NCBI GenBank assembly: GCA_946965045.2
Contig: OX337230.1
Span: 434,001-498,000, forward strand
Direction of reading: 5' to 3'
Length of the DNA stretch: 64,000 bases
Origin: Epithemia pelagica
Lineage: Eukaryota; Bacillariophyta; Bacillariophyceae; Surirellales; Surirellaceae
Both the position numbers and the translations under genes were made by a program. The notes beneath the pieces are model-generated. The model saw only the letters and a program-made list of their open reading frames with translations. It was not told the DNA's origin and made no database searches. Below, piece after piece: positions 51,555 through 61,751 of the stretch (positions are counted from its first letter, which is position 1; each line of letters begins with the position of its first letter).

Positions 51555-52826
51555 TTAAGTCGCGGTATTCTCTTTGAGGTTCATGATGGCTTGGAAACAG
51601 TATCGGAATAACACCATGTAATTGAAAAAGGGACCGAAGCAGGTTGATACCAACCATTTTGTCCACTCGACCTCTGTTCCCATGTGTATGAAGGGGCTAG
51701 AGAATTGTGATGATTCATTGGGGTACCGGAGGTCCTTGTACATCTGTTGAACTGCTTTGACTATGACTACCTGTGTGTATCGGGGTATCCCTCCTACCCC
51801 AGAAGTCAAGTCAGGCCTGTATTGATTCAAGAGTAAGGCTCTTCGAACGATCATACAGAAACGCCATATGAAATATTTATTGTTGGACTTCCAACAGACC
51901 CGAATACTGACACATTCTCCATTTGAATTGCATGGTCGGAGGCAACCCTTACATACGATTGGAATATAAGTACATGTACGATCCACAAGTTTATCATGGA
52001 GTTTCCCATCGTGGTCGAAAATGCATTGCCGGCATTTGTATTCATTGCCACCTGTTTCGCATACATCACAATGTACCCCACAACCGTAACAATGGTCACG
52101 GCACCGGTGAGTAGTACCAAAAGGATGCCAGAATTTTCCTGTTAAATACCGATCGGTTGTTGGGTTATCTTGAAACAAACAAACTGGACAAATGGCATCT
52201 GCTATATTCTCTGTAGAACCCAATACCTCGTTGGCAAGTCTGGTGAACTTAACCACTTCAGGGTGAAAGTCTGCATCTCGGTCACCAACTCGATCAGAAT
52301 AACTCGGTGATTCTGGAGCCAATGGTATTGTCTTAAATTTCGCAGTGACCACAGAGGGGTCAATGATACGGCTTTTGACCGCATATGGATTGCGAATGAC
52401 CGTTTTCTTGGGATTAGTATGAGGAACGATAGTTGTATCGGGAATGGATACTGGTACAACAACGTTACCAGGAGTCTCTGTTTTCTTTGGCTGCTCTGTT
52501 TTCTCGTGATGCCCTTCGACGGATATACCTGGTTCACGAGAGCTGTCATCTACTACTCGTGGTACCAATTTGCCGACGTGGTTGCTGTTGTTATTTTTGT
52601 GATGTCCTTTATTCTCTTTCTGGAATTTCTCTTCTCTCAATTGAAATAAATCCTCGAGAAATGTGATGTCGTCGTCATTTTGGAACTGGGTTTCTTCTGG
52701 ATGAAGATTGTTTCCACGGCTTTCACTAAGTACCCCCTTGTTTTGTGGTTTGGTACTTTGTGGTTTTCGGCGTTTGTTGTATGGGTTCGTCATGGTGCGT
52801 GGTTTTTTGTATGGATTGCTCAACAT
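51555..52826 (-). CDS. Cys-rich protein, family X member 2
   Basis: 423 aa from ATG 52826, N-terminus MLSNPYKKPRTMTNPYNKRRK, basic and disordered with NPY motifs. The middle carries a dense Cys/His module (CPVCLFQD, HRCRDHCYGCGVHCDVCETGG, CRQCIFDHDGK, CKGCLRPC), a probable multi-zinc fold. The C-terminus (FIWRFCMIVRRALL, SPFIHMGTEVEWTKWLVS, FFNYMVLFRYCFQAI) matches member 1 at 46667-47542. The satellite array begins 10 bp after its stop. The larger protein may be the complete form and the 291-aa one a shorter relative. Function unknown; zinc-dependent nucleic-acid binding is a reasonable guess. Confidence 0.65.
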   Translation of the reverse strand: MLSNPYKKPRTMTNPYNKRRKPQSTKPQNKGVLSESRGNNLHPEETQFQNDDDITFLEDLFQLREEKFQKENKGHHKNNNSNHVGKLVPRVVDDSSREPGISVEGHHEKTEQPKKTETPGNVVVPVSIPDTTIVPHTNPKKTVIRNPYAVKSRIIDPSVVTAKFKTIPLAPESPSYSDRVGDRDADFHPEVVKFTRLANEVLGSTENIADAICPVCLFQDNPTTDRYLTGKFWHPFGTTHRCRDHCYGCGVHCDVCETGGNEYKCRQCIFDHDGKLHDKLVDRTCTYIPIVCKGCLRPCNSNGECVSIRVCWKSNNKYFIWRFCMIVRRALLLNQYRPDLTSGVGGIPRYTQVVIVKAVQQMYKDLRYPNESSQFSSPFIHMGTEVEWTKWLVSTCFGPFFNYMVLFRYCFQAIMNLKENTAT

Positions 52827-53227
52827 TGCGTAAGCCAGAGAGTTTTATCTCACCGCTTGTGTAAAAATGATTACTTGATGATCAAACAGAATGAACCTAT
52901 CACATTCAAGAAAAAGAAGAGACGAGACTTCTACTAAGATGTGTTTGTTTTTTTATGAAGAATAATGGGTCGGCTGCCGTTTGTGGATACCACATGGACA
53001 TCTATCTCATACTATCCCTCATCACGTGTCACTCTTTTTAATAAACGGATTACCACTCCGACATGTTGGGGAGTATATTATTGGGACCACTTCTCTGAAA
53101 TAAATATTACGGATACCACTCGGACATCCCCCATGACCTTTGTTGGTGGTTGAAAACACACCCCCCCTCACCCCCACCCACCACCCACCCCCTTATTGGT
53201 TATACAGAACGACTTTCACTGACACCT
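52827..53227. other. Intergenic with a C-rich tract
   Basis: Contains a run of C-tracts at about 53158-53193 (G-tracts on the reverse strand, able in principle to form a G-quadruplex) just after the end of transposase B. A near-duplicate segment (ttaataaacgg.../ggataccac...ggacat) appears at about 52985 and 53105. Confidence 0.5.
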
Positions 53228-56200
53228 TCATGATCCAGCAGTGTTACGATCTGTTGTTGTTGTTTGTGAAGGATCTGATGATGATGTATATCTTGCTCTC
53301 AACGAATCACTTGCTGAGTCATTGAACTCATTGGCCCATTTACTGGCAGGAAGTACCTCCCATACAATATCGGAATAGTTCCTGTGATTCCGAGTATATT
53401 CAAGCAATATTTCTCTTTCCGCATCAGAATGCAGGTATTCCGGTACCTTATCTCGGTGTTGGATCATTTCCGGGTTTTCATCGATCACTCCTACCAATTC
53501 AACTATATTGGTGATAGGAACCAATACAAGATCGGGAACACGGGAATTCCGGGTAAAGGCCTTGCTCCATCGAATGAAAAGGACGGAGGACTTCTCTTTA
53601 TCCTTGTCACTACGACGATAAGTGGTTCGTAGTAAAGCATGTGTGACATCTCTCGATTTTTCTTGGTGGATTCTTGATGTACGAGCATCATTTCCCTGTT
53701 CTTGCATGTGACCAGCACTTTCCCGTTGTTCCCATGGTCTGCGTATGAAGCATAAAACCTGACAGAGTACCAAGATATTGTCTGTTCCCTGATTACCTGT
53801 TGCAGTGTCAGTGAATGGTGTTCGCTGGTGTCGTGGGATCCATGCTTTCACCCAGTCTCTCCAAGGACCCTCACTTTGGTAATTAGGATGACATCGGATA
53901 CCACCTATGTTTTCGTCCCTGAATTTGACCTCTGTACACCCATGGATCATGATGTAATCACTTGTGTCATTCTGTTGTATAATATTCATTTGTGTGAAGA
54001 GTGCACTTGCATGTTTCACCAGGAAGTCAAGGATTACTTTTGGGAGGATCATACCGGTATTTGTTTTCGAAATGTACTTGTAAGTACACTTGACCACGGG
54101 GCTCTCTGTCCGTCCAGATCTGACCAATTGGATTTGTATTGTTGTCCCTCGCCCCTTGAATTTACATCTATCTTCTTCATCGTCCTCGTCATCATTCTCA
54201 TGACTATGATACACTTGACTTCTTTTTTTCCTTGCCATAATGGTTGGAGATTGACCATTTTTTAGTAGCTCCACGTCATCTTGTTTGATCCCTGATGCTT
54301 TACAGAGCAGATCCCATGCCTGCATCTGCCATATGTTATCACCAAGTTGACTGTCGAAGACACCCTTACCCCGCTTTTGTACTGTTTTGGCATTCAGTTT
54401 GACAATTTCTTTGTGGTTACTCTCCTCTGATTCAGTGTCGGATATTTTAACTGGGCCGAAATTGGACACCTGTCGAACTATATGTACCAAGTTGTGGTAT
54501 TTTGGGATCATCCAACCATTGCACATCAGTTTCCCTTTTTTATCCAATCGTGGTGCATACCGCCGTATACCATCCATCATTATCTTGACAGATTCAACTG
54601 ATCGTCGCACTGTTTCCTTCGCAGCAGGAGAACGTGGGTCGCTATCCCAAAATCTATCCATCCTTGTCCAGCTGTTGAAACAGAGTATTGTCTCAAACAG
54701 GAAGAGGAAATCCAGATATGGTTCCCGCTCACCTTCATCCCAGATCGATGCATATGCCACAGGGTCATCGTCGAATACTGTTTCGCTCGTAACCTGTACC
54801 TCAATGTCAGGTTCACAATATTGGTAATCTTCATTTTCCTGTACATGAACGGGCAGATTGTCGTTGATATTTGTGGTTATTTCTTCGTTACTATCATCCA
54901 CAGGTGAGTCATTCTCATCCGAATCGGATGAAGCATCAGCGATACTGTGGTGTACAACCGGGTTTTTTTTCGATTGTCGTTGACGTTTATTGTTGGTAGA
55001 GGATACGTTGTTTTGTCCAGCGCCCATTCGTTGTCGTTTTTTCTTTTTTTTTTCTAATTCATTTTTCTTTCTCTTCCGTTCTTTCTCTTCTTCCTTTTTC
55101 TTTCGTCTCTCTTCTTCTTCTTTGCACCATTGTTTCCACTCTGCAACTACTTTTTTCCATTTCTCCGCCATAGTCGAAGCGAAAATAAGATGACCACGAA
55201 CAGAAACACACAAAGCGGCTGAGACAAACATAATACCAACCCATTCATTGGCTGTTACCTTTGTAACATTACTGATACCTGCAGAGAAGGATGTTCTGGG
55301 GTACCCCCAACTAGAAGAATAAGAGAATACCGACTGCCGGTTGGCTCGGAAGAAAGAGCTGTACAAGAAATCAAACATGGCTTTTTCTCTCATTGTCATC
55401 AGAGCAAAGAAATCAGTCATGATATATTTCATGATCCCCGATTTCAAAGTATGTAATACATCACAACATGCCGCGGTAAAAATCCCATGTGTTTTATTAA
55501 CACCCTCACCCAAATACAAATGGTTGTAGATGTTGTTCACTGGGTATTGTCCAATCTGATGTAAAATTTTCTTGGAATTGTTCACAGGTTCTCTCCAAGG
55601 ATCCTCTCTCGGATCATCTATACCGGGTTGTCCAGAATCGATAACTATTGGGTTTCCTGATGGTTTATCTAAACCAAGCACACGGAGGCTTCTGAAATGG
55701 ATAGGGTTTTTGAAGAGGTAGTTGCATGTGGACCATGGGTATCTAGACTCCCGAGGTGTGCAATCACACTGCCAAACAAGCCGGCCAACACTTTGATGAT
55801 GAGATGCATATCTTCCTGCGATGTTATCTTGCGACTTCGCATCTCCCTTTATCATGATCACGGGTAATACTAATCTCACCACCTTCTCGATCCCATGGAT
55901 CCGTAATCGCATCCACAATCCACCTCGATTCTGTATCTTCAAAAGAGCTTGGTGTATTCGCGAGAGCTGTGCATGATAATTCCGACAGGGGGACCCCCTA
56001 TCCAAGATGTATTTGGCCGCAGATGACTTCCGTTCCATATCTGTGATCAACCCTAAGATGATTTGTCTATTCGGTTTTCGCATTTCAGACATCGTCAAAA
56101 ATGAAGGTACCATAACAACAGGTTCCGCATTAAAGCGACCATCCCCTGTCGCGTGTGTCTTATCCATATAAGACAATAAACCAACAACGAAAGTATCGTT

Positions 56201-59200
56201 GTCATGTCTGTATTTCCGTACGGTACGTTGGAAAACATGGCCATCTTGTATGTTTTCAAGACATTTATTCGGTGTATACGGGCGATACGGGTCGTCATCA
56301 CATAATATTGTTTTATCCTTGGAAGTGGCTTCAGGATCTTGCAAGACCCGTCGAAGTTGATGCACAAAATCAAACATAACGGTATCAACGGACTTCTCGC
56401 TGTCTGGAACAATTATATCCTTTTTGGTTGTAACTTCCATTGGGACGGTGACAATCTTTGGTTTGGGGAAATCGAAACCTCTTTTTTCGAATTTCGCCAT
56501 GAATCCCTTTCGCCGTGGATGTTTTTTATTGAAAAAACGTGAGCCACAACACTCGTTAGTATAATCAATCCATGCCAAAATGGCATCGAACATGAACTTC
56601 GGACACCCAGCATTCCGGAGGAGTATGGCCAACCTCAATAAAGCCTTGTCATCTTCGGAAAATCGGAGACCATTTTGTTCAAGATACACTGGAAATTCCA
56701 AAGGATTGTCTTTTGAGTTTTCATCGATAACATGGTCATCACTGGATGAACCTTTGCCTTGGACATCCTCATTATCATCGACAGTTTGTTGGAGACAATA
56801 TTGGTAATCTTCATTTTCCTGTACATGAACGGGCAGATTGTCGTTGATATTTGTGGTTATTTCTTCGTTACTATCATCCACAGGTGAGTCATTCTCATCC
56901 GAATCGGATGAAGCATCAGCGATACTGTGGTGTACAACCGGGTTTTTTTTCGATTGTCGTTGACGTTTATTGTTGGTAGAGGATACGTTGTTTTGTCCAG
57001 CGCCCATTCGTTGTCGTTTTTTCTTTTTTTTTTCTAATTCATTTTTCTTTCTCTTCCGTTCTTTCTCTTCTTCCTTTTTCTTTCGTCTCTCTTCTTCTTC
57101 TTTGCACCATTGTTTCCACTCTGCAACTACTTTTTTCCATTTCTCCGCCATAGTCGAAGCGAAAATAAGATGACCACGAACAGAAACACACAAAGCGGCT
57201 GAGACAAACATAATACCAACCCATTCATTGGCTGTTACCTTTGTAACATTACTGATACCTGCAGAGAAGGATGTTCTGGGGTACCCCCAACTAGAAGAAT
57301 AAGAGAATACCGACTGCCGGTTGGCTCGGAAGAAAGAGCTGTACAAGAAATCAAACATGGCTTTTTCTCTCATTGTCATCAGAGCAAAGAAATCAGTCAT
57401 GATATATTTCATGATCCCCGATTTCAAAGTATGTAATACATCACAACATGCCGCGGTAAAAATCCCATGTGTTTTATTAACACCCTCACCCAAATACAAA
57501 TGGTTGTAGATGTTGTTCACTGGGTATTGTCCAATCTGATGTAAAATTTTCTTGGAATTGTTCACAGGTTCTCTCCAAGGATCCTCTCTCGGATCATCTA
57601 TACCGGGTTGTCCAGAATCGATAACTATTGGGTTTCCTGATGGTTTATCTAAACCAAGCACACGGAGGCTTCTGAAATGGATAGGGTTTTTGAAGAGGTA
57701 GTTGCATGTGGACCATGGGTATCTAGACTCCCGAGGTGTGCAATCACACTGCCAAACAAGCCGGCCAACACTTTGATGATGAGATGCATATCTTCCTGCG
57801 ATGTTATCTTGCGACTTCGCATCTCCCTTTATCATGATCACGGGTAATACTAATCTCACCACCTTCTCGATCCCATGGATCCGTAATCGCATCCACAATC
57901 CACCTCGATTCTGTATTTTCAAAAGAGCTTGGTGTATTCGCGAGAGCTGTGCATGATAATTCCGACAGGGGGACCCCCTATCCAAGATGTATTTGGCCGC
58001 AGATGACTTCCGTTCCATATCTGTGATCAACCCTAAGATGATTTGTCTATTCGGTTTTCGCATTTCAGACATCGTCAAAAATGAAGGTACCATAACAACA
58101 GGTTCCGCATTAAAGCGACCATCCCCTGTCGCGTGTGTCTTATCCATATAAGACAATAAACCAACAACGAAAGTATCGTTGTCATGTCTGTATTTCCGTA
58201 CGGTACGTTGGAAAACATGGCCATCTTGTATGTTTTCAAGACATTTATTCGGTGTATACGGGCGATACGGGTCGTCATCACATAATATTGTTTTATCCTT
58301 GGAAGTGGCTTCAGGATCTTGCAAGACCCGTCGAAGTTGATGCACAAAATCAAACATAACGGTATCAACGGACTTCTCGCTGTCTGGAACAATTATATCC
58401 TTTTTGGTTGTAACTTCCATTGGGACGGTGACAATCTTTGGTTTGGGGAAATCGAAACCTCTTTTTTCGAATTTCGCCATGAATCCCTTTCGCCGTGGAT
58501 GTTTTTTATTGAAAAAACGTGAGCCACAACACTCGTTAGTATAATCAATCCATGCCAAAATGGCATCGAACATGAACTTCGGACACCCAGCATTCCGGAG
58601 GAGTATGGCCAACCTCAATAAAGCCTTGTCATCTTCGGAAAATCGGAGACCATTTTGTTCAAGATACACTGGAAATTCCAAAGGATTGTCTTTTGAGTTT
58701 TCATCGATAACATGGTCATCACTGGATGAACCTTTGCCTTGGACATCCTCATTATCATCGACAGTTTGTTGGAGACAATATTGGTAATCTTCATTTTCCT
58801 GTACATGAACGGGCAGATTGTCGTTGATATTTGTGGTTATTTCTTCGTTACTATCATCCACAGGTGAGTCATTCTCATCCGAATCGGATGAAGCATCAGC
58901 GATACTGTGGTGTACAACCGGGTTTTTTTTCGATTGTCGTTGACGTTTATTGTTGGTAGAGGATACGTTGTTTTGTCCAGCGCCCATTCGTTGTCGTTTT
59001 TTCTTTTTTTTTTCTAATTCATTTTTCTTTCTCTTCCGTTCTTTCTCTTCTTCCTTTTTCTTTCGTCTCTCTTCTTCTTCTTTGCACCATTGTTTCCACT
59101 CTGCAACTACTTTTTTCCATTTCTCCGCCATAGTCGAAGCGAAAATAAGATGACCACGAACAGAAACACACAAAGCGGCTGAGACAAACATAATACCAAC

Positions 59201-61318
59201 CCATTCATTGGCTGTTACCTTTGTAACATTACTGATACCTGCAGAGATGGATGTTCTGGGGTACCCCCAACTAGAAGAATAAGAGAATACCGACTGCCGG
59301 TTGGCTCGGAAGAAAGAGCTGTACAAGAAATCAAACATGGCTTTTTCTCTCATTGTCATCAGAGCAAAGAAATCAGTCATGATATATTTCATGATCCCCG
59401 ATTTCAAAGTATGTAATACATCACAACATGCCGCGGTAAAAATCCCATGTGTTTTATTAACACCCTCACCCAAATACAAATGGTTGTAGATGTTGTTCAC
59501 TGGGTATTGTCCAATCTGATGTAAAATTTTCTTGGAATTGTTCACAGGTTCTCTCCAAGGATCCTCTCTCGGATCATCTATACCGGGTTGTCCAGAATCG
59601 ATAACTATTGGGTTTCCTGATGGTTTATCTAAACCAAGCACACGGAGGCTTCTGAAATGGATAGGGTTTTTGAAGAGGTAGTTGCATGTGGACCATGGGT
59701 ATCTAGACTCCCGAGGTGTGCAATCACACTGCCAAACAAGCCGGCCAACACTTTGATGATGAGATGCATATCTTCCTGCGATGTTATCTTGCGACTTCGC
59801 ATCTCCCTTTATCATGATCACGGGTAATACTAATCTCACCACCTTCTCGATCCCATGGATCCGTAATCGCATCCACAATCCACCTCGATTCTGTATCTTC
59901 AAAAGAGCTTGGTGTATTCGCGAGAGCTGTGCATGATAATTCCGACAGGGGGACCCCCTATCCAAGATGTATTTGGCCGCAGATGACTTCCGTTCCATAT
60001 CTGTGATCAACCCTAAGATGATTTGTCTATTCGGTTTTCGCATTTCAGACATCGTCAAAAATGAAGGTACCATAACAACAGGTTCCGCATTAAAGCGACC
60101 ATCCCCTGTCGCGTGTGTCTTATCCATATAAGACAATAAACCAACAACGAAAGTATCGTTGTCATGTCTGTATTTCCGTACGGTACGTTGGAAAACATGG
60201 CCATCTTGTATGTTTTCAAGACATTTATTCGGTGTATACGGGCGATACGGGTCGTCATCACATAATATTGTTTTATCCTTGGAAGTGGCTTCAGGATCTT
60301 GCAAGACCCGTCGAAGTTGATGCACAAAATCAAACATAACGGTATCAACGGACTTCTCGCTGTCTGGAACAATTATATCCTTTTTGGTTGTAACTTCCAT
60401 TGGGACGGTGACAATCTTTGGTTTGGGGAAATCGAAACCTCTTTTTTCGAATTTCGCCATGAATCCCTTTCGCCGTGGATGTTTTTTATTGAAAAAACGT
60501 GAGCCACAACACTCGTTAGTATAATCAATCCATGCCAAAATGGCATCGAACATGAACTTCGGACACCCAGCATTCCGGAGGAGTATGGCCAACCTCAATA
60601 AAGCCTTGTCATCTTCGGAAAATCGGAGACCATTTTGTTCAAGATACACTGGAAATTCCAAAGGATTGTCTTTTGAGTTTTCATCGATAACATGGTCATC
60701 ACTGGATGAACCTTTGCCTTGGACATCCTCATTATCATCGACAGTTTGTTGGAGCCCATCATCATGATCTGCTGGTGGTCCCTCTTCTTGGTCCTCGTCT
60801 GATTCTTCCTCATTCTCAGATGACAGCAAGGAATGAGCAATATTTGTACTATTCCGACATGGCTGTCTCACGATGGGTTGTTTTTGTGTAGTGGGTTGCA
60901 GATCCTCTCTTTCCTCATCTTCTCGATCGTCCGCCCAGGGTATCCCTACAGCACCATCGTCGGTTCCTCCATTTTCTGAAATCCCTACAGCACTATCATC
61001 GGTTCCTTCATTTTCTAAATGATTTCCCTGATCTTTATCATGAGAGGTATTGTTCTCGACACCAGCAGTTTCGTGGCATATCATGGACGATTCGTGCTCC
61101 AATGCATGTGAGACCAAAGTGTCGTTTTCTCTTTTGGTGCTACAAACCCTTTCATGTTGGAAGATCCCGGAGACGTGGAATAATACATGACAATTTCTAC
61201 ATTTACGACATGGAAGAATGGAACCACCTGTACTCGCATTTGGATCTTCGCCTACCCATTGATCTTTGATGACGGAAGGTTTATTTCTTAAATACCTTGG
61301 TTTACAAGGACGGCCCAT
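53228..61318 (-). CDS. Transposase B: Plavaka/CMC-like transposase with triplicated core, 2696 aa
   Basis: One open frame from ATG 61318. The N-terminus is basic, followed by a C2H2-like finger (CRKCRNCHVLFHVSGIFQHERVC) and an acidic linker. The core unit (660 aa, 1980 bp) is present three times head to tail without breaking the frame. Each unit has MDKTHATGDGRFNAEPVV, IKGDAKSQDNIAGRY, a Cys segment (CDCTPRESRYPWSTC), ACCDVLHTLKSGIMKYI, a hydrophobic stretch and a Lys/Glu-rich coil. After the last unit the C-terminal part MIPKYHNLVHIV...FGPVKISDTESEESNHKEIVK resembles the PKxHxLxH...DTExxExxHK region of Plavaka/CACTA transposases. A protein with one unit would be about 1376 aa. Three units may be real or an assembly artefact. 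The family call is from motif layout. Confidence 0.65.
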   Translation of the reverse strand: MGRPCKPRYLRNKPSVIKDQWVGEDPNASTGGSILPCRKCRNCHVLFHVSGIFQHERVCSTKRENDTLVSHALEHESSMICHETAGVENNTSHDKDQGNHLENEGTDDSAVGISENGGTDDGAVGIPWADDREDEEREDLQPTTQKQPIVRQPCRNSTNIAHSLLSSENEEESDEDQEEGPPADHDDGLQQTVDDNEDVQGKGSSSDDHVIDENSKDNPLEFPVYLEQNGLRFSEDDKALLRLAILLRNAGCPKFMFDAILAWIDYTNECCGSRFFNKKHPRRKGFMAKFEKRGFDFPKPKIVTVPMEVTTKKDIIVPDSEKSVDTVMFDFVHQLRRVLQDPEATSKDKTILCDDDPYRPYTPNKCLENIQDGHVFQRTVRKYRHDNDTFVVGLLSYMDKTHATGDGRFNAEPVVMVPSFLTMSEMRKPNRQIILGLITDMERKSSAAKYILDRGSPCRNYHAQLSRIHQALLKIQNRGGLWMRLRIHGIEKVVRLVLPVIMIKGDAKSQDNIAGRYASHHQSVGRLVWQCDCTPRESRYPWSTCNYLFKNPIHFRSLRVLGLDKPSGNPIVIDSGQPGIDDPREDPWREPVNNSKKILHQIGQYPVNNIYNHLYLGEGVNKTHGIFTAACCDVLHTLKSGIMKYIMTDFFALMTMREKAMFDFLYSSFFRANRQSVFSYSSSWGYPRTSISAGISNVTKVTANEWVGIMFVSAALCVSVRGHLIFASTMAEKWKKVVAEWKQWCKEEEERRKKKEEEKERKRKKNELEKKKKKRQRMGAGQNNVSSTNNKRQRQSKKNPVVHHSIADASSDSDENDSPVDDSNEEITTNINDNLPVHVQENEDYQYCLQQTVDDNEDVQGKGSSSDDHVIDENSKDNPLEFPVYLEQNGLRFSEDDKALLRLAILLRNAGCPKFMFDAILAWIDYTNECCGSRFFNKKHPRRKGFMAKFEKRGFDFPKPKIVTVPMEVTTKKDIIVPDSEKSVDTVMFDFVHQLRRVLQDPEATSKDKTILCDDDPYRPYTPNKCLENIQDGHVFQRTVRKYRHDNDTFVVGLLSYMDKTHATGDGRFNAEPVVMVPSFLTMSEMRKPNRQIILGLITDMERKSSAAKYILDRGSPCRNYHAQLSRIHQALLKIQNRGGLWMRLRIHGIEKVVRLVLPVIMIKGDAKSQDNIAGRYASHHQSVGRLVWQCDCTPRESRYPWSTCNYLFKNPIHFRSLRVLGLDKPSGNPIVIDSGQPGIDDPREDPWREPVNNSKKILHQIGQYPVNNIYNHLYLGEGVNKTHGIFTAACCDVLHTLKSGIMKYIMTDFFALMTMREKAMFDFLYSSFFRANRQSVFSYSSSWGYPRTSFSAGISNVTKVTANEWVGIMFVSAALCVSVRGHLIFASTMAEKWKKVVAEWKQWCKEEEERRKKKEEEKERKRKKNELEKKKKKRQRMGAGQNNVSSTNNKRQRQSKKNPVVHHSIADASSDSDENDSPVDDSNEEITTNINDNLPVHVQENEDYQYCLQQTVDDNEDVQGKGSSSDDHVIDENSKDNPLEFPVYLEQNGLRFSEDDKALLRLAILLRNAGCPKFMFDAILAWIDYTNECCGSRFFNKKHPRRKGFMAKFEKRGFDFPKPKIVTVPMEVTTKKDIIVPDSEKSVDTVMFDFVHQLRRVLQDPEATSKDKTILCDDDPYRPYTPNKCLENIQDGHVFQRTVRKYRHDNDTFVVGLLSYMDKTHATGDGRFNAEPVVMVPSFLTMSEMRKPNRQIILGLITDMERKSSAAKYILDRGSPCRNYHAQLSRIHQALLKIQNRGGLWMRLRIHGIEKVVRLVLPVIMIKGDAKSQDNIAGRYASHHQSVGRLVWQCDCTPRESRYPWSTCNYLFKNPIHFRSLRVLGLDKPSGNPIVIDSGQPGIDDPREDPWREPVNNSKKILHQIGQYPVNNIYNHLYLGEGVNKTHGIFTAACCDVLHTLKSGIMKYIMTDFFALMTMREKAMFDFLYSSFFRANRQSVFSYSSSWGYPRTSFSAGISNVTKVTANEWVGIMFVSAALCVSVRGHLIFASTMAEKWKKVVAEWKQWCKEEEERRKKKEEEKERKRKKNELEKKKKKRQRMGAGQNNVSSTNNKRQRQSKKNPVVHHSIADASSDSDENDSPVDDSNEEITTNINDNLPVHVQENEDYQYCEPDIEVQVTSETVFDDDPVAYASIWDEGEREPYLDFLFLFETILCFNSWTRMDRFWDSDPRSPAAKETVRRSVESVKIMMDGIRRYAPRLDKKGKLMCNGWMIPKYHNLVHIVRQVSNFGPVKISDTESEESNHKEIVKLNAKTVQKRGKGVFDSQLGDNIWQMQAWDLLCKASGIKQDDVELLKNGQSPTIMARKKRSQVYHSHENDDEDDEEDRCKFKGRGTTIQIQLVRSGRTESPVVKCTYKYISKTNTGMILPKVILDFLVKHASALFTQMNIIQQNDTSDYIMIHGCTEVKFRDENIGGIRCHPNYQSEGPWRDWVKAWIPRHQRTPFTDTATGNQGTDNILVLCQVLCFIRRPWEQRESAGHMQEQGNDARTSRIHQEKSRDVTHALLRTTYRRSDKDKEKSSVLFIRWSKAFTRNSRVPDLVLVPITNIVELVGVIDENPEMIQHRDKVPEYLHSDAEREILLEYTRNHRNYSDIVWEVLPASKWANEFNDSASDSLRARYTSSSDPSQTTTTDRNTAGS
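54811..56790 (-). repeat. 1980-bp tandem unit, copy 3 in protein order
   Basis: Starts (plus strand) ACAATATTGGTAATC and ends CAGTTTGTTGGAG; repeated exactly 1980 bp and 3960 bp to the right. Identity is near total. Confidence 0.95.
56791..58770 (-). repeat. 1980-bp tandem unit, copy 2 in protein order
   Basis: Same unit; a visible difference is CTGTATTTT here versus CTGTATCTT in the flanking copies (about 57917). Confidence 0.95.
58771..60750 (-). repeat. 1980-bp tandem unit, copy 1 in protein order
   Basis: Same unit; a visible difference is GAGATGG here versus GAGAAGG in the other two (about 59248), changing SFSAG to SISAG in the protein. Confidence 0.95.
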
Positions 61319-61751
61319 GGTATTGGTTTTGTGGTCCTTAGTCTTTGTGGAATGAGAATCATTGCTAATGTGACGACTGACACGAATGGTTTCGATTTTA
61401 TGGTCGCCCGGCTCGCTTTTTCATTGGTTGTGGATGGATATGGTTTACCCCCACCCCCCGCCCATCCACCCATACTATTCTACATAAACTATGAGTCTAT
61501 CGGTACATGGGATCGGAACGAACACAAATGCCCATGTGGCATTGGTCGTTTGAATGTATGATTGTCGCCTGTCGATTTGGTTCAATTCAAAAAAAACCGG
61601 GTGTACTCGGAACAAACGGCTCGACTTTTGAAAGTTGATAGTCGAAAGGTAAGACCTCAATGAAAACGGATTGGCATAACATTCTCCTCTTGTTGCACCC
61701 AAAACTCATTGCATTGTCAACACTTCTTATATCAGGTATACTCTTCTTGTC
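61319..61751. promoter_or_regulatory. Divergent intergenic region upstream of transposase B
   Basis: About 430 bp lie between two divergent starts. It contains a second C-rich tract (about 61446-61470) on the same strand as that at 53158. No gene is seen. Confidence 0.45.
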
